Of a stretch of 8,870 bases of DNA, positions 1 to 6,150 are shown piece after piece. The first letter of the stretch is position 1; each line of letters starts with the position of its first letter. The notes below the pieces were generated by a model. It was not told the DNA's origin, did not search any database, and saw nothing but the letters and a program-made list of their open reading frames with translations. Made by a program: the position numbers and the translations under genes. Origin of the DNA: an uncultured Pseudomonadota bacterium (lineage in GTDB: Bacteria; Pseudomonadota; Gammaproteobacteria; Steroidobacterales; Steroidobacteraceae); assembly GCA_903910215.1 (NCBI GenBank), contig CAIVYV010000302.1, positions 1 through 8,870 of the forward strand, in the 5' to 3' direction.

Positions 1-574
1 GCAGATGGTTTTCAGCGCGAGTTTTCAACTCGATGACCTCGGCGAGAAAACGGCGCGATGGTAGCGGCGCAGCTTCGATGGAATCGCCGGCGCCGATAAC
101 GGTAATGAGTAGCACGCGTCTAATACCGGCCGACTTGGCAGCATCGATCACGTGACGATTACCGATGAAATCAGGGCGCTGGGTTTGTTCACCTCGCGAG
201 GTTCCGAGGGTGGAAATCACGGCGACGAAAGGCTTTGCACGCAGAGCAGACTCTACGGTGTCTGCCTGGAGAGCATCGGCTACGACGGTGTCGACGCCGA
301 GTGTTTCTAGTTCAGCCGTATTCGATGAGCTACGCACGGCGACTGTCACCGCTTCGCCCCGTGCCCTCAATTCCTTGACGATGCCGAGACCCGTTCCTCG
401 ATTGCCACCGAAGACCAGAATGGGTCCGTTAACAGTCTGGTAGTTCTGGAATCGGTGTACACCGGTGGGCTCGTGGGACGAACCGCTCAACCAGAATACG
501 TAGGCGACGATGGCAAGGATTGCCAAAGCGATGAAGCTTCCGATCCATTTGAACAGTGCGACGATCCAGCGCAT
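1..574 (-). CDS. Membrane-anchored NAD(P)-binding atypical SDR/NmrA-like protein (3' part missing)
   Basis: The reading frame starts at ATG 572-574 and runs off the left edge after 191 codons, so the C-terminal part is not in the window. The N-terminus has a hydrophobic segment (about residues 11-29) after a few basic and aromatic residues, predicting a single membrane anchor. A short linker follows, then a Rossmann fold with a glycine-rich dinucleotide motif GGNRGTGLG at residues 56-64 and a basic patch (AVRSSS) after strand 2, which suggests NADP(H). Later segments (VISTLGTSRG, then ADAAK-like helix and RRVLLITVIGAG) fit the NAD(P)-binding SDR_a5/NmrA-like family. It starts 4 bases after the stop of the upstream epimerase gene, with a G-rich stretch (GGGGG) upstream of the ATG, so it is probably the last visible gene of the leftward operon. 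Substrate unknown; it could be an oxidoreductase or a redox-sensing binding protein. Confidence 0.8.
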   Translation of the reverse strand, partial: MRWIVALFKWIGSFIALAILAIVAYVFWLSGSSHEPTGVHRFQNYQTVNGPILVFGGNRGTGLGIVKELRARGEAVTVAVRSSSNTAELETLGVDTVVADALQADTVESALRAKPFVAVISTLGTSRGEQTQRPDFIGNRHVIDAAKSAGIRRVLLITVIGAGDSIEAAPLPSRRFLAEVIELKTRAENHL

Positions 575-578
575 GACG

Positions 579-1694
579 TTAAACCCCCGACGTTGCTGCC
601 CAGCGAGCCAACACTTCGCGTTCTCGTTCTGGAGAAATGCCAGCGCGAAGTTTTGATCTTTCCGCTTCCGGGCGTGACAGGTGCCAGCGCAGCGTATCAG
701 TCGCGGTTTCCAGCACGGGGCGACTGCGCATGCCTGCGCTCACTGCGCGGGCAGCACTGACAGCGGCAAAGCCCGCGCTATCGCCTTCGGAGGGCACCCA
801 TACAGGCATATCCGACCAAGCCGATACCTTTTGCTCATCCAGAAAGCCTGCGGGAATCCAAACCGGTTCGGCGTCCGCTTTCGTGATTTGCTTTGCCGCT
901 TCTGCCGATGCGCCAACGACGTCACCAATGGAGTGGCGGCCGGGCGGTGAGAGTAGATTGAAGGTGCCGCTCAAATTTCTTTCGACCGATTCGATGGTGA
1001 ACTCCGCCAAATCGCGCACATCGATGAATTGAACCGGATCACGCGGGCTTCCGGGCGCCACGAACTTGCCACCGCGAGCCGCGCGAGCCGGCCAGTAGGT
1101 GAATCGGTCGGTGTTGTCGTCAGGTCCCACTATCAGGCCCGGGCGGATGATCAACGAGCGTTGGTCACCATAAACCTGACGCGCCGCCCCCTCGCACAGT
1201 GCTTTGAGCGGGCCGTAGGTGGTGCCGTCGACTTTGTCGGTCGTCGGGTCCGTCAACGTTCCGAGTGGCGAATTCTCGTCGTTCGGTTTTTCGAAGCCAG
1301 CGTAGACAGATACGGTGGAAACGAAGACATACAGCGGCGTCGTCGCATGCAGCAGCTCAGCCGTTGCGGTGACTTGTCGTAGCACATACCCGGAGTTGTC
1401 GATGACTGCATCCCAGCGCCGTCCCTTCAATGCGGCGATATCGCCGTTACGATCGCCTGTCAGTCGTTCGATCTCGGAAAAACGAGATGTGTTGGTCTTG
1501 CCTCGGTTGAAGAACGTGACGCGATGGCCACGACTCAACGCGAACGAGGTCATATGCAAGCCTAGAAAACGTGTTCCACCCAAGATGAGAATATCAAGAG
1601 GCTTGCGCGCCTTGGGTATGACGGCCGCTCGACCGGGCATGCTCGCCAGCGTTGCCAATGCAATCCCTGACGATAAAACTTCGCGACGTTTCAT
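579..1694 (-). CDS. NAD-dependent epimerase/dehydratase-family (extended SDR) protein with Tat signal
   Basis: A 371-residue protein. The N-terminus MKRREVLSSGIALATLA has the twin arginine (Arg3-Arg4) and hydrophobic stretch of a Tat signal, with possible cleavage near residues 22-24. The mature part begins with a Rossmann strand and GGTRFLG (residues 39-45), the extended-SDR variant of GxxGxxG, followed by FFNRGKTN, which resembles NADP-binding loops. The catalytic region is VSTVSVY (residues 125-131) and YGPLK, giving the SDR pair Tyr160/Lys164. IIRPGLIVGP and QFIDVRDLA are typical of epimerases that act on nucleotide-sugar-like or small oxo substrates. The ATG directly abuts the stop of the peptidase gene upstream (TAAATG), so translation is probably coupled. 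Export of a cofactor-bound Rossmann protein through Tat is plausible because Tat moves folded proteins. The exact reaction cannot be assigned; isoflavone-reductase-like or CSP41-like names are alternatives. Confidence 0.88.
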   Translation of the reverse strand: MKRREVLSSGIALATLASMPGRAAVIPKARKPLDILILGGTRFLGLHMTSFALSRGHRVTFFNRGKTNTSRFSEIERLTGDRNGDIAALKGRRWDAVIDNSGYVLRQVTATAELLHATTPLYVFVSTVSVYAGFEKPNDENSPLGTLTDPTTDKVDGTTYGPLKALCEGAARQVYGDQRSLIIRPGLIVGPDDNTDRFTYWPARAARGGKFVAPGSPRDPVQFIDVRDLAEFTIESVERNLSGTFNLLSPPGRHSIGDVVGASAEAAKQITKADAEPVWIPAGFLDEQKVSAWSDMPVWVPSEGDSAGFAAVSAARAVSAGMRSRPVLETATDTLRWHLSRPEAERSKLRAGISPEREREVLARWAATSGV

Positions 1695-3746
1695 TTAGCG
1701 AGCCCCCGGTGATGCGTATGACTCGATCCAGTTTTTGACGCTTTGGTACCAATGTAGAGAGTTCTGCGGTTTCAGCACCCAGTGGTTTTCGTCGGGGTAG
1801 TAGACGAATTTAGATGTGATGCCGCGCTTCTGCAGCGTGTTAAAGAGCTCGATGCCATGGTTCACCGGCACACGCATATCGAGTTGACCATGAATGACGA
1901 GCGTTGGCGTGACGAAATTGCCGGCACTCATGTGTGGCGAATAACGCGCAAAATCTTCCGGCTTTTCCCAGAACTCGAAAAAGCGATCTCGCTCCGCGCC
2001 ATAGTCTGCACCGATTTGCGTGAACGAATTGTAAACGGCTGCATGCGCAATGAGCGCTTTGAAGGGGTGCGTGCGGCCCAAGAGCGTGCTCGCGAGAAAG
2101 CCACCGTAACTGCCGCCGCCGGCGACCATTCGATCGGCATCAACGAAGGGCTGGGATGCCAGCCAATCAGCGGCCTTAATGGTGTCTTCGTAGGGTTTAC
2201 TGATGCGATCTGGATTGATTGCGTCTGCAAAGTCTTGACCAAAACCGCTCGAGCCATGGAAGTTGTGCCATGTCACGATGTAACCCCAGCTGGCAAAGAC
2301 ATGCGCATTCCAGCGCCATTGCACGGCGTCCTGAATGGCATTGTGAGGCCCGCCGTGCAGCAGCATGAACACGGGATATTTTTTTGTCGGATCGAAATCC
2401 GGCGGATAAACGACCCACATCTGGATCGGCTGTTGATTGCTGCCCGTATAAGTAACGCTCTCTACCTTGCCAAGAGAGGTTTGCGACAGAACGGTGTCGT
2501 TCAGGCGACTGAGAGTTCGTGCCGCGCCGCTATGGAGATCAAGGGCAATCAGGGTTGGGGGTTCCGAGAAGCTTTGTCGGATGGCCACTGCAGCAGGCTT
2601 CTTAGTTTGCGCATCGGCGATTGCGAGACCGCCGAAACTTGGGTTACGCGTAATGGCGGTCGGATTACCAGGCTTGGACAAATCGAAACGATAAATTCGA
2701 CTCGTCGCCGCATCGTCGATGGCACTGAAAATCGATTTGGAATTCGGATGCCATATCAGCGTGCCTACGGAGCGATCCCACAAGCCCGAGAGATCTTGAA
2801 CTGTGGATTCACTGCGCGATCGAAGCATGAGTTTAGATCGATCAGCGTAAAAACCTTTGATCGATTGTGCCGAGTAGGCGAGCCAACGACCGTCCGGGCT
2901 GTATGACGGCGCGCTGTCGTCCGCAGAATTGCCTTCGGTGATGTTGACGGCCGGTTTGCAGCCGCAGGCTGCAATCGTCATTACATCGTAATTCGGGTCG
3001 ACACCGGTTTGATCGACGTTAGTGACGAAGGCAACTTCCGTACCGTCCGGCGAAATGTCGTATGAGGAGGCTGAGTAGTCGGCCTTAGACAAATGATGGC
3101 CCGACTGCCGAGTGATGGCGGTTGGCTCACCCCCTTCGACGGGTATCGAGAACAGATGCGGCTGGCGATCATCAAGGAATCGATCCCAATACGAGACAGG
3201 CGCACGGTCCCATTCTTTGGCGCTCATCTTGCTATCAGCCCGATCCTTCATGCGCTTGCCTTGCGCTTTCCATTCGGCGAGATCGGTCCAAATCGCCGAT
3301 ACGAATGCGATCTTGCTCCCGTCAGGAAACCACTTTGGGGCATTGGCGCCTGTCGGAATGGCGGTCAGTCGTCGTGCCTCGCCGCCGTCGGTCGGAATCA
3401 GGTAGAGCTGTGACTCCTTGTCATCACCGCGTTTAGACACGAACGCAATCCACTTCCCGTCGGGACTGAAGCTTGGCGAGCTGTCGGCAGCAGCGTCCGT
3501 CGTGAGCTGTCGGCCTGTACCACCGTCGGTCGGATAGAGCCACAGATCGGTATAACCGCGATTTTCTTCGACGTTGAATCGCGTCGCTGAAACCACGGCA
3601 AGTTTTCCATCGGGCGAGATATCAGCATCACCCAGACGAACCATGGACCACATTCGTTCAGCCGAGAGTTTTTCCGCGCTGACGGCAAATGGCGTGAACA
3701 TGGCGACAGCGATGCACGATAGGATCATGCGGGTGATTCGATTCAT
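1695..3746 (-). CDS. Secreted S9-family prolyl oligopeptidase (dipeptidyl/acylaminoacyl peptidase type)
   Basis: A 683-residue serine peptidase. Residues 1-24 look like a Sec signal peptide (basic start, hydrophobic core, AVSA then E25), so it should act in the periplasm or outside the cell. The N-terminal half is a beta-propeller with several PD40 repeats recognisable by SPDGK/SPDGR-type motifs (near residues 43, 92, 138, 233 and 287). The C-terminal alpha/beta-hydrolase domain has HGGP at residues 464-467 (oxyanion region), FHGSSGFGQDF, the nucleophile elbow GGGSYGGF with Ser546, Asp623 in HGQLDMRVP and His655 in DENHW. The Ser-Asp and Ser-His distances (77 and 109 residues) match those of DPP IV-type enzymes, so the triad is complete. 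It should cleave short peptides, possibly at proline or acylated N-termini. A Shine-Dalgarno-like GAGG lies 5 bases before the ATG, and 24 bases separate it from the racemase-family gene upstream. Subfamily (DPP versus acylaminoacyl peptidase) is uncertain. Confidence 0.95.
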   Translation of the reverse strand: MNRITRMILSCIAVAMFTPFAVSAEKLSAERMWSMVRLGDADISPDGKLAVVSATRFNVEENRGYTDLWLYPTDGGTGRQLTTDAAADSSPSFSPDGKWIAFVSKRGDDKESQLYLIPTDGGEARRLTAIPTGANAPKWFPDGSKIAFVSAIWTDLAEWKAQGKRMKDRADSKMSAKEWDRAPVSYWDRFLDDRQPHLFSIPVEGGEPTAITRQSGHHLSKADYSASSYDISPDGTEVAFVTNVDQTGVDPNYDVMTIAACGCKPAVNITEGNSADDSAPSYSPDGRWLAYSAQSIKGFYADRSKLMLRSRSESTVQDLSGLWDRSVGTLIWHPNSKSIFSAIDDAATSRIYRFDLSKPGNPTAITRNPSFGGLAIADAQTKKPAAVAIRQSFSEPPTLIALDLHSGAARTLSRLNDTVLSQTSLGKVESVTYTGSNQQPIQMWVVYPPDFDPTKKYPVFMLLHGGPHNAIQDAVQWRWNAHVFASWGYIVTWHNFHGSSGFGQDFADAINPDRISKPYEDTIKAADWLASQPFVDADRMVAGGGSYGGFLASTLLGRTHPFKALIAHAAVYNSFTQIGADYGAERDRFFEFWEKPEDFARYSPHMSAGNFVTPTLVIHGQLDMRVPVNHGIELFNTLQKRGITSKFVYYPDENHWVLKPQNSLHWYQSVKNWIESYASPGAR

Positions 3747-3770
3747 GACAGCCTCATCTAATCAAAGATT

Positions 3771-4595
3771 TCATTCGACATCGGTGATGCACACTGGACA
3801 GTCCGGTGTAGCAACCGGAGCCGGCGAGTGCGCCGTACCAATCCAGGCAGATACCATATCGGGAATCAAGCTGGCCCGTTTGGCCATCGTTCGAGCCGAT
3901 ACCGGTGAACCGATGTGGTTGCCCGATGCCAAAAGACGCAGACCGCTGACGGCCCCATCTATGACGGGGACAAGACAGCGTTTTGCCAAGGCGTCGGCAA
4001 TCGGCGACATGCAAGTGCAGCCGAGTACGATGGAGTCCGGACGATGTCGCGCGATCAGCTCTTCGCAAGCAGTGCCGAGCGCGTCGATGATGTCGTGTTC
4101 GTGTCGGGCCATGCGCGCCATGACGCTGGTGTCGCCGGCAAGTCGCGACAGTTCGTCCTCGGCCGAAAAATGCCGGATCGCGAGACAGCGCGGCACCATC
4201 TCCAGTGATCGCAGACGTTCGTCATACAGAAAGCCCATTGATTTTGGCCAGACGGTCAAGATGCAAAATCGCCCTTCGCCCGTGACGCTCGCCTCCCGTA
4301 ATGCCGCTTCACCTGCGCCCATGATGGGTGCCTCGACGGCGGATCTTGCCGCCTCGATGCCATAGTCGGCGAACGAGTTGATCAGGATGGCATCGCAGTG
4401 TGCTTGCGCGGCACTTTGCGCGGCGTCGACATACCCGACGTCGACCAAGAGTCGTTCGTATGGGGTAAAGGCGAACATCGAAAGCCGAGGCTGTATAAGC
4501 GTGACCTCAGCGCCGGGAAATCGAGCGGCTTCGGTGTGGAAATGTGGGGGCAGTTCGGTGCTGGCCGAACCGCTGCCGATGATTCCGATTTTCAT
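3771..4595 (-). CDS. Asp/Glu/hydantoin racemase-superfamily protein, N-terminal catalytic Cys replaced by Ser
   Basis: A 274-residue protein if started at ATG 4593-4595, where the family's first strand (MKIGIIGSG) begins; the frame is open 17 codons further but that part is unlike the family. Two related alpha/beta lobes are expected. The first-lobe active-site segment reads INSFADYG, where hydantoin racemase-type members have a Cys (CFxDPG); here it is Ser74, and the Pro is Tyr. IMGAGEAAL and RFCILTVWPKS are characteristic of the HyuE/DCG1-like branch. The second-lobe motif LGCTCM keeps its cysteine (Cys193, plus Cys195). Two-Cys members racemise by a two-base mechanism, whereas the single-Cys relative arylmalonate decarboxylase lacks the first Cys (Gly74, Cys188), so this protein may not be a racemase. 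It is first in the leftward operon, and no strong ribosome binding site is visible upstream. The C-terminus ends with DCPVC, a possible metal or redox site, function unknown. Confidence 0.85.
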   Translation of the reverse strand: MKIGIIGSGSASTELPPHFHTEAARFPGAEVTLIQPRLSMFAFTPYERLLVDVGYVDAAQSAAQAHCDAILINSFADYGIEAARSAVEAPIMGAGEAALREASVTGEGRFCILTVWPKSMGFLYDERLRSLEMVPRCLAIRHFSAEDELSRLAGDTSVMARMARHEHDIIDALGTACEELIARHRPDSIVLGCTCMSPIADALAKRCLVPVIDGAVSGLRLLASGNHIGSPVSARTMAKRASLIPDMVSAWIGTAHSPAPVATPDCPVCITDVE

Positions 4596-4655
4596 GATAC
4601 GAAGGCTAAGGCATGCGGCCGTGTATCGGCTACCGTCATCGGGCATACTTCGGCC
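4596..4655. promoter_or_regulatory. Divergent intergenic region with imperfect dyad (candidate operator/promoters)
   Basis: This 60-base spacer is the only place from which both main transcription units can start. It contains an imperfect inverted repeat: GGCCG (4617-4621), one base, GTAT (4623-4626), then ATAC (4645-4648), two bases, CGGCC (4651-4655), centred near 4636. This could bind a dimeric regulator controlling both directions, but no regulator gene is in the window. I found no convincing -35/-10 pair on either strand, and neither flanking ATG has a good Shine-Dalgarno sequence. Promoter function is inferred from gene orientation only. Confidence 0.4.
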
Positions 4656-5081
4656 ATGGGATCCTCATTAACCGATGCAGGTATCGTTGTCGGAACGGCT
4701 CGAACCGAACGGGCTGATTCGATTGCCCTAGTGCGTCGCTGGTTCGACAACATGTCGGCACGGGATCTTCCGGCCGCTTTCAAGCTGATGTCGCCCACTA
4801 TGTCGATCATGATCTCTGGTGGGCATCGTTTTTCCCGGCTCGAAGACTTCGCCGCTTTCGGCGCGGATCGATACGCCTCGGTTCACAAACAGACTGATCA
4901 TTTCGAGGTCTGTGAAGCAGCAGGCGGCGTTGCCGTTTATGTGCGCGGCGAGATGTCGGGGGCCTGGAAGGACGGTACCGCGTTTTCTGGTGTGCGTTGG
5001 TGCGACCGTTTTCTGGTCAGCAGTGGCGTGATCGTCGATCTGCAAACCTGGAGTGATTTAGCCGAAACGCGGCTACGCTGA
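4656..5081 (+). CDS. SnoaL/NTF2-like small protein
   Basis: A 141-residue protein if started at ATG 4656-4658. The frame is open a long way upstream (to 4398), but that part overlaps the antisense racemase-family gene and looks unlike protein-coding sequence, so this ATG is preferred. The pattern is NTF2/SnoaL-like: an N-terminal helix (about residues 22-46) with VRRWFDNMSARDLPAAFKLM, a first strand after SPTMSIMI, then a basic/aromatic helix and a curved sheet with VAVYVRGEMSG, GVRWCDRFLVSSG and a closing VDLQTWSDL. Members of this fold include polyketide cyclases, limonene-epoxide-hydrolase-like and ketosteroid-isomerase-like enzymes, as well as binding proteins. No specific catalytic set can be assigned. 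It lies 19 bases before the nitrilase-superfamily gene and leads the rightward operon. The first ~20 residues are weakly conserved-looking, so the start is moderately certain. Confidence 0.72.
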   Translation: MGSSLTDAGIVVGTARTERADSIALVRRWFDNMSARDLPAAFKLMSPTMSIMISGGHRFSRLEDFAAFGADRYASVHKQTDHFEVCEAAGGVAVYVRGEMSGAWKDGTAFSGVRWCDRFLVSSGVIVDLQTWSDLAETRLR

Positions 5082-5088
5082 ATCTATT

Positions 5089-5092
5089 GGAG
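5089..5092 (+). promoter_or_regulatory. Ribosome binding site deciding the TTG start of the nitrilase-superfamily gene
   Basis: GGAG at 5089-5092 is 8 bases from TTG 5101-5103 but only 2 bases from the alternative TTG 5095-5097. Normal spacing therefore favours 5101. There is no ATG or GTG in frame close by. Confidence 0.6.
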
Positions 5093-5100
5093 TTTTGATC

Positions 5101-6150
5101 TTGAGTATCAGCAAACTGGATCGTTATGCCGCGTTGGCGCTGCAGATCGATTGCGACGGCGTTCATCCTGATAAGACGCGCGAGGAATCCGCCGCCCGCA
5201 TGCAGCGATCGATCGCAAGAATCGATCAGGCCGTAGCCGGCGCTCGTCGCTGGATCGGCACTGATCTGAAGCTCGTGGTACTGCCGGAGTACATTCTGTC
5301 CGGCCCGCCCTGGGGTGAGACTATTCCGGAGTGGGCGGCCAAAGGCGCTCTGCATCCGCGCGGCCCCGAGTACGATGCTCTCGGTGCGCTTGCCCAGAAA
5401 CACGCCGTGTATCTCGCCGGTAACGGCTACGAGACCGACGATCATTTTCCGGGTCTTTACTTCCAAGCGTGCTGGGTTTTCGATCCGTCGGGAAATCGCA
5501 TACTTACCTATCGGCGCTTGATTTCGATATTTGCGCCTACACCCCATGACGTGTGGGATCGCTATCTCGACATCTATGGCCTCGAGGCCGTGTTCCCGGT
5601 CGCGGATACATCGATCGGTCGAATCGCTGCTATCGCGTCGGAAGAAATTCTTTATCCTGAAATTGCGCGTGCCCATGCCATTCGTGGGGCAGAAGTATTT
5701 TTGCATTCCACCAGTGAAGTGGCATCACCAAATTTGACGATCAAGCAAATCGCACGACGCGCGCGTGCACTCGAGAATCTGGCCTATGTCGTGTCGGCGA
5801 ATACGGCAGCGTTGCATGGCATCGATGTGCCTGTCGATTCCAGCAATGGCTACTCCGATGTCATCGACTATCACGGCAATCAGATGGTTGTAGCGGGGCT
5901 GGGTAATTCATCGGTCGCCAATACTTTTCTCGACATGGCGGGGTTGAGGGCTTATCGACGTCGTCCCGCCATGAGCAACATGCTCTCGAGGCAGGCTCTC
6001 GATTTGTTTGCGGAGTCGTACGCGAAAGCAGATCTGCGTCGCCGCAATGGCTTGTTGCAGGGTGACAAGGTGATGATCCCCGATCGCGCCTACTTCCAGC
6101 AGCGTCAAGCAGATGCCATTGCTCGGATGACCGAGCGCGGTATTCTTTGA
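5101..6150 (+). CDS. Nitrilase-superfamily (carbon-nitrogen hydrolase) protein with altered catalytic residues
   Basis: A 349-residue protein from TTG 5101 (two residues longer if TTG 5095 is used). It has the CN_hydrolase alpha-beta-beta-alpha pattern. Glu63 sits in VVLPEY, as in the family Glu. The Lys region is TYRRL, with Arg139 where Lys is expected. The nucleophile segment reads IASEEILYPEIAR, with Ser180 where Cys is expected. Spacings (63, 139, 180) fit AmiE/carbamoylase-type enzymes. Later motifs RGAEVFLHSTSE, RARALENLAYVVSAN and SNGYSDVIDYHGN are well kept, arguing against decay. The only cysteines are Cys18 and Cys124, away from the active site. Known members hydrolyse nitriles or amides through a Glu-Lys-Cys triad; with Ser and Arg this protein may be slow, use another chemistry, or bind rather than hydrolyse. 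It follows the SnoaL-like gene and overlaps the reductase gene by 4 bases, suggesting a shared pathway. Confidence 0.88.
   Translation: MSISKLDRYAALALQIDCDGVHPDKTREESAARMQRSIARIDQAVAGARRWIGTDLKLVVLPEYILSGPPWGETIPEWAAKGALHPRGPEYDALGALAQKHAVYLAGNGYETDDHFPGLYFQACWVFDPSGNRILTYRRLISIFAPTPHDVWDRYLDIYGLEAVFPVADTSIGRIAAIASEEILYPEIARAHAIRGAEVFLHSTSEVASPNLTIKQIARRARALENLAYVVSANTAALHGIDVPVDSSNGYSDVIDYHGNQMVVAGLGNSSVANTFLDMAGLRAYRRRPAMSNMLSRQALDLFAESYAKADLRRRNGLLQGDKVMIPDRAYFQQRQADAIARMTERGIL

Noticed and set aside
1782..2906. 374-codon open frame on the plus strand
   Set aside because: It lies antisense to the S9 peptidase, whose complete triad and propeller motifs are clear. Its translation has no recognisable domain and looks like a shadow frame.
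3711..3719. Possible lipobox (ILSC, Cys11) in the S9 peptidase signal
   Set aside because: Leu at -2 is atypical and Cys11 lies too near the N-terminus for a normal lipoprotein signal; a standard Sec cleavage after Ala24 fits better.
3574..4365. 263-codon open frame on the plus strand crossing the peptidase/racemase junction
   Set aside because: It covers the ends of two well-supported minus-strand genes and has a Ser/Arg-rich composition with no family pattern.
4596..4646. 17-codon upstream extension of the racemase-family gene
   Set aside because: The family begins at MKIGIIG (ATG 4593-4595), and the extension would consume most of the divergent spacer.
4398..4655. N-terminal extension of the SnoaL-like frame
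   Set aside because: It overlaps the antisense racemase-family gene and does not look like SnoaL sequence; ATG 4656 fits the family length.
5203..5233. Cluster of GATC/ATCGAT motifs
   Set aside because: Frequent throughout the window and explained by Asp/Ile/Arg codon choice; no phased or palindromic repeat array.
5017..5706. 229-codon open frame on the minus strand
   Set aside because: It is antisense to the nitrilase-superfamily gene, with no recognisable motif and an arginine-rich shadow composition.
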